Origin: Phycisphaerales bacterium Planc_01
GTDB taxonomy: Bacteria > Planctomycetota > Phycisphaerae > Sedimentisphaerales > Anaerobacaceae
Assembly (NCBI GenBank): GCA_001603075.1
Contig: LVBB01000006.1
Location: forward strand, 140,181 to 204,180
DNA: 64,000 bases
Direction of reading: 5' to 3'
The position numbers and the translations under genes are program-made. The notes beneath the pieces are model-generated. The model did not search any database, was not told the origin of the DNA, and worked only from the letters and a program-made list of their open reading frames with translations. Shown one piece after another: positions 1-7,532 of this stretch. Each line of letters starts with the position of its first letter. Position 1 is the stretch's first letter.

Positions 1-97
1 GGGCTTGAGGCTGCCACACAGCCACTTCTATGGCTCGGGAATGCCAGTGCCTTGGAATCTACACACATGTGCTATGCGATGCGCCGAGCGTTCTGCC

Positions 98-125
98 TTG
101 CGACACGGGGGCGTTGTGCTATACT
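98..125 (+). promoter_or_regulatory. Sigma70-like promoter for the lpdA-lipB-lipA module
   Basis: A TTGCGA box (98-103) and a TATACT box (120-125) are separated by 16 bases. Transcription would begin near base 132, leaving a leader of about 70 bases before lpdA. The rest of the first 204 bases shows no supportable gene. This is a pattern match only. Confidence 0.45.
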
Positions 126-204
126 TGGGCCTCGCGCCGGGGGTACCGGCGTGCGAGGAGCAATTGACGACGAAATGCCAACCCGTACAGTGAGGTAGTC
201 GAGC

Positions 205-1578
205 ATGGCCGATAGGTTTGACGTTGTGGTGATCGGGGCCGGTCCCGGCGGCGCCAGGGCCGCCAGACGCTGCGCCCAGCGAGGGGCGTCGGTGGCCCTC
301 GTCGAGAAGGAGTTCATCGGAGGCACCTGCCTGAACTGGGGCTGCATCCCGTCCAAGACCCTGCTGGCGTCGGCCCACCTGCTGATGCGGGCCCGCAGCG
401 CCTCGGAGATGGGCATCGACATCCCATCGGCCACGCCCAACTGGCCCAAGATCCAGCAGCGTCGCGAGAGCATCATCGTAAGCCTGCGCAAGGGTATGCA
501 GGGTGGGATGAAGTCCGGCAAGATCGCCTACCTCGAAGGGACCGCCGTCGTTCACTCGCCGACGAAGGTCACGGTGGAAGCCAACGGGCAGAAGACCGAC
601 CTCGAAGCGGGCAAGCTGATCCTGGCGACCGGCTCCGACTCGATCCAGATCCCGAGCATTCCATTCGACGGCAAAGTCGTCATCAGCAGCACGGAGGCGC
701 TGTCGCTGCCGGAAATCCCTAAGTCGATGGTCATCGTCGGTGGCGGCGTGATCGGCTGCGAGTTGGGCTGCGTGTACGCGGCGATGGGAACGAAGGTCAC
801 GATCGTCGAGGCGCTCGAGAGCCTGCTGCCGATGCTCGATTCGTGGGCGAGCCGGCTGGTCGAACGCGAGTTCAAGAGCCTCGGCATCGAGGCGCTGACC
901 GAGCGAAAGGTCGTGAGCGTGGACAAGGGCGCGTCATCGGCCAAGGTCAACCTCGACGGCGGCCAGGCCATCGAGGCCGAGCGCGTACTGGTGGCCGTCG
1001 GGCGGCGCGCCGCTGTGGACAAGGCCATCGTCGCGGCTCTGGGGCTCGCAATGAACGGACCGGCCATCAAGGTCAACCAGCGGATGGAGACGAACGTGCC
1101 GGGCGTCTACGCGGTCGGCGACGCCGTCGGGACCACCTACCTGGCGCACGGCGCGACCGCTGAGGCGGAGGTCGCTGCGGCCAACGCCACCGGCAGCAGC
1201 GAGGAGATGCTCGACTACGACCTGATCCCGCGTGTGATCTTCACATTCCCCGAGGTCGCATCAGTGGGCAAGACCGAGGCAAAGTGCCAGGCTGAAGGAC
1301 TGGACATCTCCGTCGGCAAAGGCTTCTACAAGGCCAACGGCCGCAGCGTCGCCGAGAACGACACGAACGGCCAGATCCACGCCATTCGCAACAACGCGAT
1401 CAACGAGATCGTGGGCGTCACGATGGTCGGACCGCTGGCGACCGAGTTCGTGGCGTTCGCCCGGACGCTGATCGGCACGTGCGAACCGATCCGCCAGATC
1501 ACGTTCCCGCACCCAACGATCTCCGAGACGCTCGAAGACGCCGTCCACGAGGCCTTGGGCGAGTTGCTCCTGGAATAG
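205..1578 (+). CDS. lpdA: Dihydrolipoyl dehydrogenase (E3/L-protein)
   Basis: This flavoprotein disulfide reductase reoxidises protein-bound dihydrolipoamide with NAD+. It serves 2-oxoacid dehydrogenase complexes or the glycine cleavage system in the cytoplasm. The 457-residue product has an N-terminal FAD dinucleotide fold (GAGPGG, residues 11-16). The redox disulfide motif is CLNWGC (C42 and C47), followed by IPSK. A central NAD-binding GGGVIG segment is present, and the C-terminal interface carries the HPTISE motif (about 436-441) with the His-Glu pair that acts as catalytic base. Length is normal for the family. The ATG has a modest GAGG ribosome site about 9 bases upstream. lipB starts 125 bases later, so lipoate attachment genes follow the lipoamide-reoxidising enzyme. 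No E1, E2 or glycine-cleavage P/T/H gene lies in the window, so which complex it serves is not visible. Confidence 0.96.
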   Translation: MADRFDVVVIGAGPGGARAARRCAQRGASVALVEKEFIGGTCLNWGCIPSKTLLASAHLLMRARSASEMGIDIPSATPNWPKIQQRRESIIVSLRKGMQGGMKSGKIAYLEGTAVVHSPTKVTVEANGQKTDLEAGKLILATGSDSIQIPSIPFDGKVVISSTEALSLPEIPKSMVIVGGGVIGCELGCVYAAMGTKVTIVEALESLLPMLDSWASRLVEREFKSLGIEALTERKVVSVDKGASSAKVNLDGGQAIEAERVLVAVGRRAAVDKAIVAALGLAMNGPAIKVNQRMETNVPGVYAVGDAVGTTYLAHGATAEAEVAAANATGSSEEMLDYDLIPRVIFTFPEVASVGKTEAKCQAEGLDISVGKGFYKANGRSVAENDTNGQIHAIRNNAINEIVGVTMVGPLATEFVAFARTLIGTCEPIRQITFPHPTISETLEDAVHEALGELLLE

Positions 1579-1702
1579 CACGGAATGATGAATAAAAGAG
1601 CAAAGAGCAAGGATCAAAATTTCGGAATCCGCTTTCAGCAGATGACTTCCTTTTCTTTGCATTTTGCGCTTTGCCTTTTGATTTCATAGGGAGAGTCCGA
1701 GG

Positions 1703-2380
1703 GTGACGCGTGACGTTGCGATCGATCAGAAAGCTGCTGAGGTGCTGGATGTCCGCGACCTCGGAGTGGCCGACTACCGCGAGGTTCTGTCGCTCCAGCA
1801 GCGGTTGAACCAGCAGCGTCAGGCCGGGCAGGTGGGCGACACGGTGTTGATCGTCGAGCATCCGCCTGTGATTACCCTGGGAGCGCGCAGGAGCGCCAAT
1901 AAGCTGCTGGTCGAGCCCGACGAGCTGACGCGGCGGGGAATCGACGTCGTCGAGATTCGTCGCGGCGGCGGCGCCACCGCCCACAATCCGGGCCAACTGG
2001 TGTTCTATCCGATCCTGCACCTGCAACACCTCGGACTGGGCGCGTCCGAATACGTCCGAACGCTCGAAGCAATCGGCATCGACCTGCTCGCACGGGCGGG
2101 CGTGGCGGCCGAGAGGAAGAAAGGTTTTCCAGGACTCTGGACCGGCGGCAGGAAGATCGCTTCGATCGGCGTGCGCATCAGTCGGTTCGTGACGTATCAC
2201 GGCATGGCCATCAACATCTGCAACGACCTGACCATCTTCGACGCGATGGTCCCCTGCGGCCTCGACGGCGTCGAGATGACCTCGGTCGAGAAGGAAACAG
2301 GCCGGCCCTGCGACGTCGGTTCGCTCAAGATGCAACTGGTGCCACTGCTGCGGGAACACCTGGGGGAGCCACGACGATGA
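1703..2380 (+). CDS. lipB: Octanoyl-[acyl-carrier-protein]:protein octanoyltransferase
   Basis: LipB moves an octanoyl group from acyl carrier protein to the lipoyl-domain lysine, the first step of de novo lipoate synthesis. The 225-residue product shows the family signature RRGGGATAHNPGQ (86-98), the catalytic lysine in GGRKIAS (K151) and the thioester cysteine in VPCGLDG (C185). The start is GTG at 1703; no better ATG precedes the conserved region. A short purine-rich stretch (gggagag) sits upstream as ribosome site. The gene overlaps lipA by an ATGA junction, so the two are almost certainly translationally coupled. The A/T-rich stretch between lpdA and this gene (about 1585-1690) is compositionally unlike its surroundings but codes for nothing obvious. 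Confidence 0.95.
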   Translation: MTRDVAIDQKAAEVLDVRDLGVADYREVLSLQQRLNQQRQAGQVGDTVLIVEHPPVITLGARRSANKLLVEPDELTRRGIDVVEIRRGGGATAHNPGQLVFYPILHLQHLGLGASEYVRTLEAIGIDLLARAGVAAERKKGFPGLWTGGRKIASIGVRISRFVTYHGMAINICNDLTIFDAMVPCGLDGVEMTSVEKETGRPCDVGSLKMQLVPLLREHLGEPRR

Positions 2381-3237
2381 CCGCCAACGCCAAGCGTCTG
2401 CCCCCCTGGCTGCGAAGGCCCTGGCCGGCCAGCCACAGCTTTCAGCACACCGAGCAGACGCTCGAATCGCTGCACATCGAGACGATTTGCAGCCACGCGA
2501 ATTGCCCGAACAAGGGCGAATGCTGGGGCCGGGGCACGGCGACCGTCCTGATCCTGGGCAATGTCTGCACGCGCAACTGCAAGTTCTGTTCGGTGGGCAC
2601 GGGCAAGCCGGAGCCGCCCGACCCCACCGAACCGGCGAGGCTGGCGCGGATGGTCCAGGAGATGGGCCTGAAATATCTCGTGATGACCAGCGTCAACAGG
2701 GACGATCTGCCCGATGGAGGGGCCGGACACTTCCGCGACTGCATCGCGGAGGTCCGAAAACAGCGACCTTCGGTGCGATTTGAGATCCTCACGCCGGACT
2801 TCTGCGACAACCAGTCTGAGGCGCTCGACATTCTGGCCGACGCCCTGCCGTTTGTCTTCGCCCACAACGTCGAGACGGTGCCCTCGCTCTATCCGAAGGC
2901 CCGCTCCGGCGGCAATTACCGCCTCTCCCTGGGTCTGCTGGAGATGGCCGGCCGACGTTATTCCGGCATCCCCATCAAGTCGTCGATCATGCTCGGTCTG
3001 GGCGAGACCGACGACGAAGTGATGCAGGTTCTGCGCGACCTGCGGGCCGTCGGATGCCAGCGCATTACGATCGGGCAATACCTCAGACCCTCCGGGGATT
3101 CTCTCGATGTGATCGACTACATCCGGCCGGAGAAGTTCCAATGGTGGGCCGATCAGGCCCGGCAGGTTGGGTTCTCGTGGGTCCAGTCTTCCCCTTTCGC
3201 GCGCAGCAGCTATTTCGCTGAGCGTCAGTGCACATAG
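2377..3237 (+). CDS. lipA: Lipoyl synthase (radical SAM)
   Basis: LipA inserts two sulfur atoms into the octanoyl chain made by LipB. The 286-residue protein carries both diagnostic iron-sulfur motifs: the auxiliary-cluster cysteines C38, C43 and C49 (CX4CX5C) and the radical SAM motif CTRNCKFC with C64, C68 and C71 (CX3CX2C). The C-terminal ARSSYFAE stretch holds the conserved serine that ligates the auxiliary cluster. The ATG overlaps the lipB stop by ATGA. A weak inverted repeat (GACGAAG 3243-3249 with CTTCGTC 3275-3281, then a short T-run) follows the stop and could end the transcript, but its loop is long. Function is secure from motifs and operon. Confidence 0.97.
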   Translation: MTANAKRLPPWLRRPWPASHSFQHTEQTLESLHIETICSHANCPNKGECWGRGTATVLILGNVCTRNCKFCSVGTGKPEPPDPTEPARLARMVQEMGLKYLVMTSVNRDDLPDGGAGHFRDCIAEVRKQRPSVRFEILTPDFCDNQSEALDILADALPFVFAHNVETVPSLYPKARSGGNYRLSLGLLEMAGRRYSGIPIKSSIMLGLGETDDEVMQVLRDLRAVGCQRITIGQYLRPSGDSLDVIDYIRPEKFQWWADQARQVGFSWVQSSPFARSSYFAERQCT

Positions 3238-3374
3238 CAGACGACGAAGCCATTCTGCAGGCCTTTCGCTATGCCTTCGTCAGGTGTTTTCTGTCCATTC
3301 CTGCCACCACGTTGTTTGGCCTTTGCTCCTTCATTATTTATGCTTTTCTATGGCTTCGTAAAGGTGCTACGGCA

Positions 3375-3397
3375 CGCTCTTGCACCCAACAAGAGCG
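3375..3397 (+). promoter_or_regulatory. Hairpin immediately upstream of a ribosome site
   Basis: A perfect 8-bp inverted repeat, CGCTCTTG (3375-3382) and CAAGAGCG (3390-3397), with a 7-base loop ends just before the purine-rich ribosome site (agggggtagc, 3401-3410) of the gene at 3413. It could modulate translation of the PilX-like gene, or be a weak terminator for the lip genes; there is no T-run, so I favour the first. Confidence 0.4.
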
Positions 3398-3412
3398 CAA
3401 AGGGGGTAGCAT

Positions 3413-4801
3413 ATGACACGGTCAAGGATCAACTGCGCGTGCCGGCGCGGTTCTGCGCTGGTTCTGTCACTTCTGTTCGTCGCGGTGCTTTCGGCCCTGG
3501 CCGTCGCCATGGCGACGATTTCGGGCGCCAACGTCCAGGTCGCACACAACCAGCGTCAAGGAGGCTGGGCGCTTGCCAGCGCACACTCCGGCATCGAGGT
3601 CCTTCGATACTATCTCAAGGACGTCAGCATCGCCGCGGGCGCCCCGGCCGGCCGGCTGGAAGCCCTCTTCCACCAGTTGGAGGAGCAGTTCGCCGACGCG
3701 TCGAACCTCAACGTATCCTACAGTGGCAATGCGGTGACGCTGGACTCCGTCGTCCTCAGCTCGACGACCGACCAGAGCTTCGACGCCACGGTCACCTATG
3801 GAAGCCACGCAGACGGCACGCCGGACTACGACGCCATCGACGTCACCGTGACCGGCAGCAGCGGCCGAGCCGCCAAACGGGTCGGCTTCACGTGCCTCTT
3901 CAAGGAGACCGGCAACCCGATCTTCGACTACGGCATCGCCACACGGGGCCCTCTTGTGACCCAGGGCAACGTGGACATCGATACCTTCAACGAGGCGTTC
4001 TCGGCCGACATCTATATCGAGAGCTTCAACAGCAATCTGGCCCTCGAAATGATCGGTAAGTCCTCTATCGCGGGCAAGGTAACCATCGCCAACGAAACAG
4101 CCAATGTTGACATCGCCAACAGCAGTTCCGTCTTTGGGGCCAAGGGCTCGGACGCCATCGCGTTCATCACGATCGGCGCCGACACCTGCGCGTTCCCCGT
4201 TCCCAATCCTTCCGAATTCCTTGGGTTTGTGACGACCACATTCCAGTCCGGCGACCCCACCTCGAACACCACGCTGACGAACGTCGAGATCCCGGCGGAC
4301 ACCAATCCGCAGTTCACGGGCAATACGACGATCAACGGCATCATGTACATCCGTCAGCCGAACACCGTCCGTTTCGTGGGCAACGCCACAATCAACGGTA
4401 TCATCGTGGCCGAGGGGCAATTGGAGGCCCCCTCGGAACTGAACCACCTCGATTTCGGCGGGACGGTCATCAGCAATGATACTTCTACGTTGTCTTCGGA
4501 AGAGTTCGGAACGCTCACGGAGCAGACCGGGACCTTCATAGTGGCGCCGGGATTCAGCGTATCTTTCGGAGGCAATGCCAGCATGATCAATGGAGTCATC
4601 GCCGCCAGCGGGGTCCAGTTCTACGGCCATGCCGGCGGGACGATCAACGGTTCGATCATCAACTACTCCGACGACCGCATGAATCTGGCGGGCAATACGG
4701 ATCTCGTGTTCAACCGCTCCGGGCGCGACAAGATTCCAGCCGGTTTTACCCCTCAGACAACACTCGAGTTCATGCCAGACAGTTACCAGGAGTACCTGTA
4801 G
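3413..4801 (+). CDS. PilX-like exported protein with beta-solenoid-like passenger (paralogue A)
   Basis: The 462-residue product opens with a short basic stretch and a single hydrophobic helix (about residues 14-40). The motif that follows, SGANVQVAxNQ, is shared almost exactly with the next gene. This layout resembles PilX/PilW-type minor pilins, which lack the classical FTLIEL prepilin site. The rest is rich in Asn, Thr, Gly and Ile, with short repeats such as GNTTINGIMYI and GNATINGIIVAEG typical of a beta-solenoid or bactofilin-like stack. It therefore looks like a membrane-anchored or pilus-associated surface protein. No catalytic motif is seen. The ATG at 3413 lies within CATATG, as does the paralogue's start, and is preceded by agggggtag. 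The assignment to PilX is by N-terminal organisation only; passenger function is unknown. Confidence 0.7.
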   Translation: MTRSRINCACRRGSALVLSLLFVAVLSALAVAMATISGANVQVAHNQRQGGWALASAHSGIEVLRYYLKDVSIAAGAPAGRLEALFHQLEEQFADASNLNVSYSGNAVTLDSVVLSSTTDQSFDATVTYGSHADGTPDYDAIDVTVTGSSGRAAKRVGFTCLFKETGNPIFDYGIATRGPLVTQGNVDIDTFNEAFSADIYIESFNSNLALEMIGKSSIAGKVTIANETANVDIANSSSVFGAKGSDAIAFITIGADTCAFPVPNPSEFLGFVTTTFQSGDPTSNTTLTNVEIPADTNPQFTGNTTINGIMYIRQPNTVRFVGNATINGIIVAEGQLEAPSELNHLDFGGTVISNDTSTLSSEEFGTLTEQTGTFIVAPGFSVSFGGNASMINGVIAASGVQFYGHAGGTINGSIINYSDDRMNLAGNTDLVFNRSGRDKIPAGFTPQTTLEFMPDSYQEYL

Positions 4802-4969
4802 ACAGAAACGGCCCCTGCCCCGGGCGTGCCGGCGGGGCACATCCAGACGGATTCACGAGACGATTCATCCGCCACGGCCAACAACGGATGCCGAGGGGCC
4901 CGTCTCTGCCCATGATCGCCTCGAACAGACCCCCGCATCGGAATCCTTCCCTGACAAGTTGCCCTGTGT

Positions 4970-4998
4970 TTGCCGCGCGTTGCTTTGTTTTCTATAGT
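4970..4998 (+). promoter_or_regulatory. Sigma70-like promoter for paralogue B
   Basis: TTGCCG (4970-4975) and TATAGT (4993-4998) are spaced by 17 bases. The predicted leader is about 60 bases and contains the strong ribosome site gggggagg (about 5049-5056). This gives the second PilX-like gene its own start of transcription. Pattern match only. Confidence 0.45.
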
Positions 4999-5066
4999 TA
5001 ATATGGATCGTAGAAGTGCGGCAAAGTCATCTCAGTAAGGCGTTTTCCGGGGGAGGAAAATAACAT

Positions 5067-6782
5067 ATGTCCGCTGCATGCAAATCCAAACACAGGGCCA
5101 AAGGAACCGCACTGATCCTGTCGATGCTCTTCGTCCTGGTCTTCTCCGCATTGGCGGTATCCTTCGCCACACTCTCGGGGGCCAATGTCCAGGTGGCCTC
5201 CAACCAGCACCGGGTGAACACCTCGCTCTACGCGGCCCAGTCCGGTCTGGAATGTGGCAGGTACCTTGTCAAGACCGTCAGTCTGGACCAGACCAAGGAC
5301 AATCGCGTCAGCGACACCGAGGCCGAGAAGGTGTGGAGCGACCTGTGCGCGTATGTTGCCACCCAAGGCCTGGATGGCAAGACGGTGGCGTACGACGCCA
5401 ATGAACTGACGATACAGGGCATGGCGCTCGACGGTTCGGACGCCACGTTCACCGTCCGGTTCTACCGGTATGCCGGCGACCCGCACGCCATCATGCTTCA
5501 GTCAACAGGGTCTCATAACGGGGCCACTCGAACGGTCGGTATCACAATGGGCATCACGAAGGATCGCGAGATCCTCACCTATGCGATCGCCGGCCGGGGT
5601 CGCATGTGGCTGACCGGCGACACCACCATCCACGGCGATCTCTTCAGCACCTGGAACAACAAATATGTTTCTCCGTTCAATACCACCAGCGACACCACGA
5701 TCCTCGGCACAGTCAACACTGTGATCCAGAAGGACAGTCTCGGCTCCTATCACTACGATCTGGAGACCCTCGACGGCAATGGCAATCCCCTGTTCACCTT
5801 CGGCCAGACGGTTTACGACATCGACGGCAATCCGCTGACCGCCACCGTCGGCACGATTGACGAGGATCTCTGTCTGACCGATACCAACGGCAATCCGGTC
5901 TTTGACGAGAACGGGAACCGCATCCCGGTGGACTTCGAGAACCGCATCTACAGCACGGCCGATCAGCTCCAGGGGTACCACCAGAACGTGCAGTACTACG
6001 ACCCGACCAAACACTCCACGAGTATGGCCGGCCTGAGCATCTCCGATTACAACACGGACGACTACCGAGACGGACTGACCTCGCTTGCCACCAGCACCAC
6101 GACGACCGAGTACTTCCCTCACGCCCCCGGCAACTATGCCCAGGCCAGCAGCAGTTCCAGTCGCAAGCTGACGCGCCGCGTGTACCAGAACCAGACGTTC
6201 ACCAACGTCCTGCTGCCGTCCAACCAAAACGCGCTCTTTCGCAACTGCACCTTCCAGGAGGTGCTCTACGTGGACTGCAACAAGAACGCCAGCACCTATT
6301 ACAACAACGTCCGTTTCGAAGACTGCACCTTCAACGGCGTGATCGTCACCAACACACCCAAGAGCCTCCTGTGGCAGAACAACGCTCTGTATTTCACCGG
6401 GACCGCGACATTCAACAATCAGTCGTCGATCCAGGAAGCCACCATCCTGGCCCCCCACTTCAATGTGGACCTGGGCAACACCAACCCGGAACAGAGCGAC
6501 AACAACGTTCTGACGGGTGCCATCGTCGGGGGAATCGTCGATATCCGCGGCAACGCGCAGATCTACGGAACGATCATCTCCATGGCGGACACGAGCCAGT
6601 GGACATCCGGCTTCGTGACGAACATCGGAGCGACCCTCGACGACGGTGGCTCGGAGACGACGGAACTGGGCGACATCGGCGTCATCAGCATCACGCCCGA
6701 AGAGGACATGATGCTGCCCAGTGGGATCACCAGCCCGATCATCATCAAACCCGATCAGAATACGTATTCCGAAAGTGTCTGA
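5067..6782 (+). CDS. PilX-like exported protein with beta-solenoid-like passenger (paralogue B)
   Basis: The 571-residue product shares its N-terminal anchor with the preceding gene: a basic start, one hydrophobic helix (about 13-38), then SGANVQVASNQ. In place of the upstream protein's weakly conserved stretch it reads SLYAAQSGLECGRYL, which resembles the alpha-helical N-terminal region of PilX-type pilins. The passenger is larger and different, with many short Asn/Thr/Asp-rich turns such as DGNGNPLFTFG, DTNGNPVFDENGNR and RNCTFQEVLYVDCNK. These suggest calcium-binding-like turns and a beta-helix. Neither gene has a neighbouring pilus ATPase, platform protein or prepilin peptidase, so export would depend on machinery elsewhere. 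Function unknown; a surface or adhesive role is inference. Confidence 0.7.
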   Translation: MSAACKSKHRAKGTALILSMLFVLVFSALAVSFATLSGANVQVASNQHRVNTSLYAAQSGLECGRYLVKTVSLDQTKDNRVSDTEAEKVWSDLCAYVATQGLDGKTVAYDANELTIQGMALDGSDATFTVRFYRYAGDPHAIMLQSTGSHNGATRTVGITMGITKDREILTYAIAGRGRMWLTGDTTIHGDLFSTWNNKYVSPFNTTSDTTILGTVNTVIQKDSLGSYHYDLETLDGNGNPLFTFGQTVYDIDGNPLTATVGTIDEDLCLTDTNGNPVFDENGNRIPVDFENRIYSTADQLQGYHQNVQYYDPTKHSTSMAGLSISDYNTDDYRDGLTSLATSTTTTEYFPHAPGNYAQASSSSSRKLTRRVYQNQTFTNVLLPSNQNALFRNCTFQEVLYVDCNKNASTYYNNVRFEDCTFNGVIVTNTPKSLLWQNNALYFTGTATFNNQSSIQEATILAPHFNVDLGNTNPEQSDNNVLTGAIVGGIVDIRGNAQIYGTIISMADTSQWTSGFVTNIGATLDDGGSETTELGDIGVISITPEEDMMLPSGITSPIIIKPDQNTYSESV

Positions 6783-6842
6783 CCCGCTGCGATAAGAAGT
6801 AGCTGACGGTGCGTTCCAAACCTCCAAAGAAAGGAACGGAAC

Positions 6843-7154
6843 ATGCAAAGAGTCTCTGTCAGAACCCTGACCCTGCTGCTGCTGTTGCTGGCCTCGGTGC
6901 TCACGCATCAGTACGTCAAGCTCGTGCCCTCGGCCAAGGCCGACGCGGTCTGGCTGGCATTCGACGATCCGAACGACCCGAACGAGGGGCCCGGACCCGA
7001 GTGCAGCTTCCTGCCGGCGCCGCGTACGTGGCTGGACGAGGATCCCAACGAGCCGTCCGAGCCCGGACCCGAGATGGCCGGAGGATTGCGGGGGCTGCGG
7101 CTATCGGACGACGATCCGAACGAGCCCAGCGAGCCGGGGCCCGAAAGGGCATAG
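6843..7154 (+). CDS. Small secreted acidic protein with DPNEPSEPGPE repeats
   Basis: This 103-residue product has a basic N-terminus and a Leu-rich hydrophobic core (about residues 8-18) that can act as a signal peptide or membrane anchor. The rest is strongly acidic and Pro-rich, with three related blocks: DDPNDPNEGPGPE, DEDPNEPSEPGPE and DDDPNEPSEPGPE. There is one cysteine and no recognisable domain. It begins 60 bases after paralogue B with an aaaggaac ribosome site, so it is likely co-transcribed with it. The repeats look like an extended, unstructured, negatively charged spacer, perhaps for cation or wall binding; that is inference. I do not recognise the family. Confidence 0.6.
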   Translation: MQRVSVRTLTLLLLLLASVLTHQYVKLVPSAKADAVWLAFDDPNDPNEGPGPECSFLPAPRTWLDEDPNEPSEPGPEMAGGLRGLRLSDDDPNEPSEPGPERA

Positions 7155-7175
7155 AGTCCACGACAATACACCCTC

Positions 7176-7206
7176 TTGCGGCAGGCTGAGCAGGGGCCTG
7201 CCGCAA
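7176..7206 (+). terminator. First of two consecutive hairpins before carB
   Basis: A perfect 10-bp inverted repeat, TTGCGGCAGG (7176-7185) and CCTGCCGCAA (7197-7206), with an 11-base loop lies 22 bases after the small secreted protein's stop. There is no T-tract, so it may end transcription with help from Rho, or protect the 3' end of the mRNA. Confidence 0.45.
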
Positions 7207-7211
7207 CCAGA

Positions 7212-7262
7212 GCCGGAGACAGTGCGATCCCCACCCACAAGAGGGCGCATGCTGTCTCCGGC
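7212..7262 (+). repeat. Second strong hairpin before carB
   Basis: GCCGGAGACAG (7212-7222) pairs perfectly with CTGTCTCCGGC (7252-7262), and an inner TGCG/CGCA pairing extends the stem past a two-base bulge. It follows the first hairpin by only five bases. Between 7155 and the carB start at 7533 I see no supportable gene; bases 7263-7532 hold no other recognised element. Confidence 0.45.
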
Positions 7263-7532
7263 ATTGGGGTTTCTGCCTGTCCGGCACCCGTTCGACTGCT
7301 GCACCAGACCCGAAGGCATCCGGTCTCTCCACATCTCTTCCGACCCACACCACCGGAATCTCCTCGAACACCAGAATCGGTGATGCCCGCGACGACGCCC
7401 CGGCCAGCCGCACCCCCTGAACTCCCCGTCTTTGGCGTTTGACAATCCGTCTGCGATCTGCTCTAATCCCGCCGACCTGTTCGACACCCAGCAGTCTCTG
7501 CGTGAGACTTGTCCCATACAGGAGAAGACCGA

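Noticed and set aside
1-204. A gene fragment at the left edge.
   Set aside because: Open frames here lack ribosome sites and recognisable motifs; only a promoter candidate is supportable.
3228-3416. A 62-codon open frame with a hydrophobic stretch between lipA and the PilX-like gene.
   Set aside because: It overlaps the lipA end, has no ribosome site, and the hairpin near 3375 sits inside it.
7176-7442. An 88-codon open frame after the small secreted protein.
   Set aside because: It spans both hairpins and has no ribosome site or domain-like composition.
7509-7532. A TTG start for carB at 7509.
   Set aside because: The ribosome site aggagaag fits ATG 7533, and the extra residues are not part of the conserved N-terminus.
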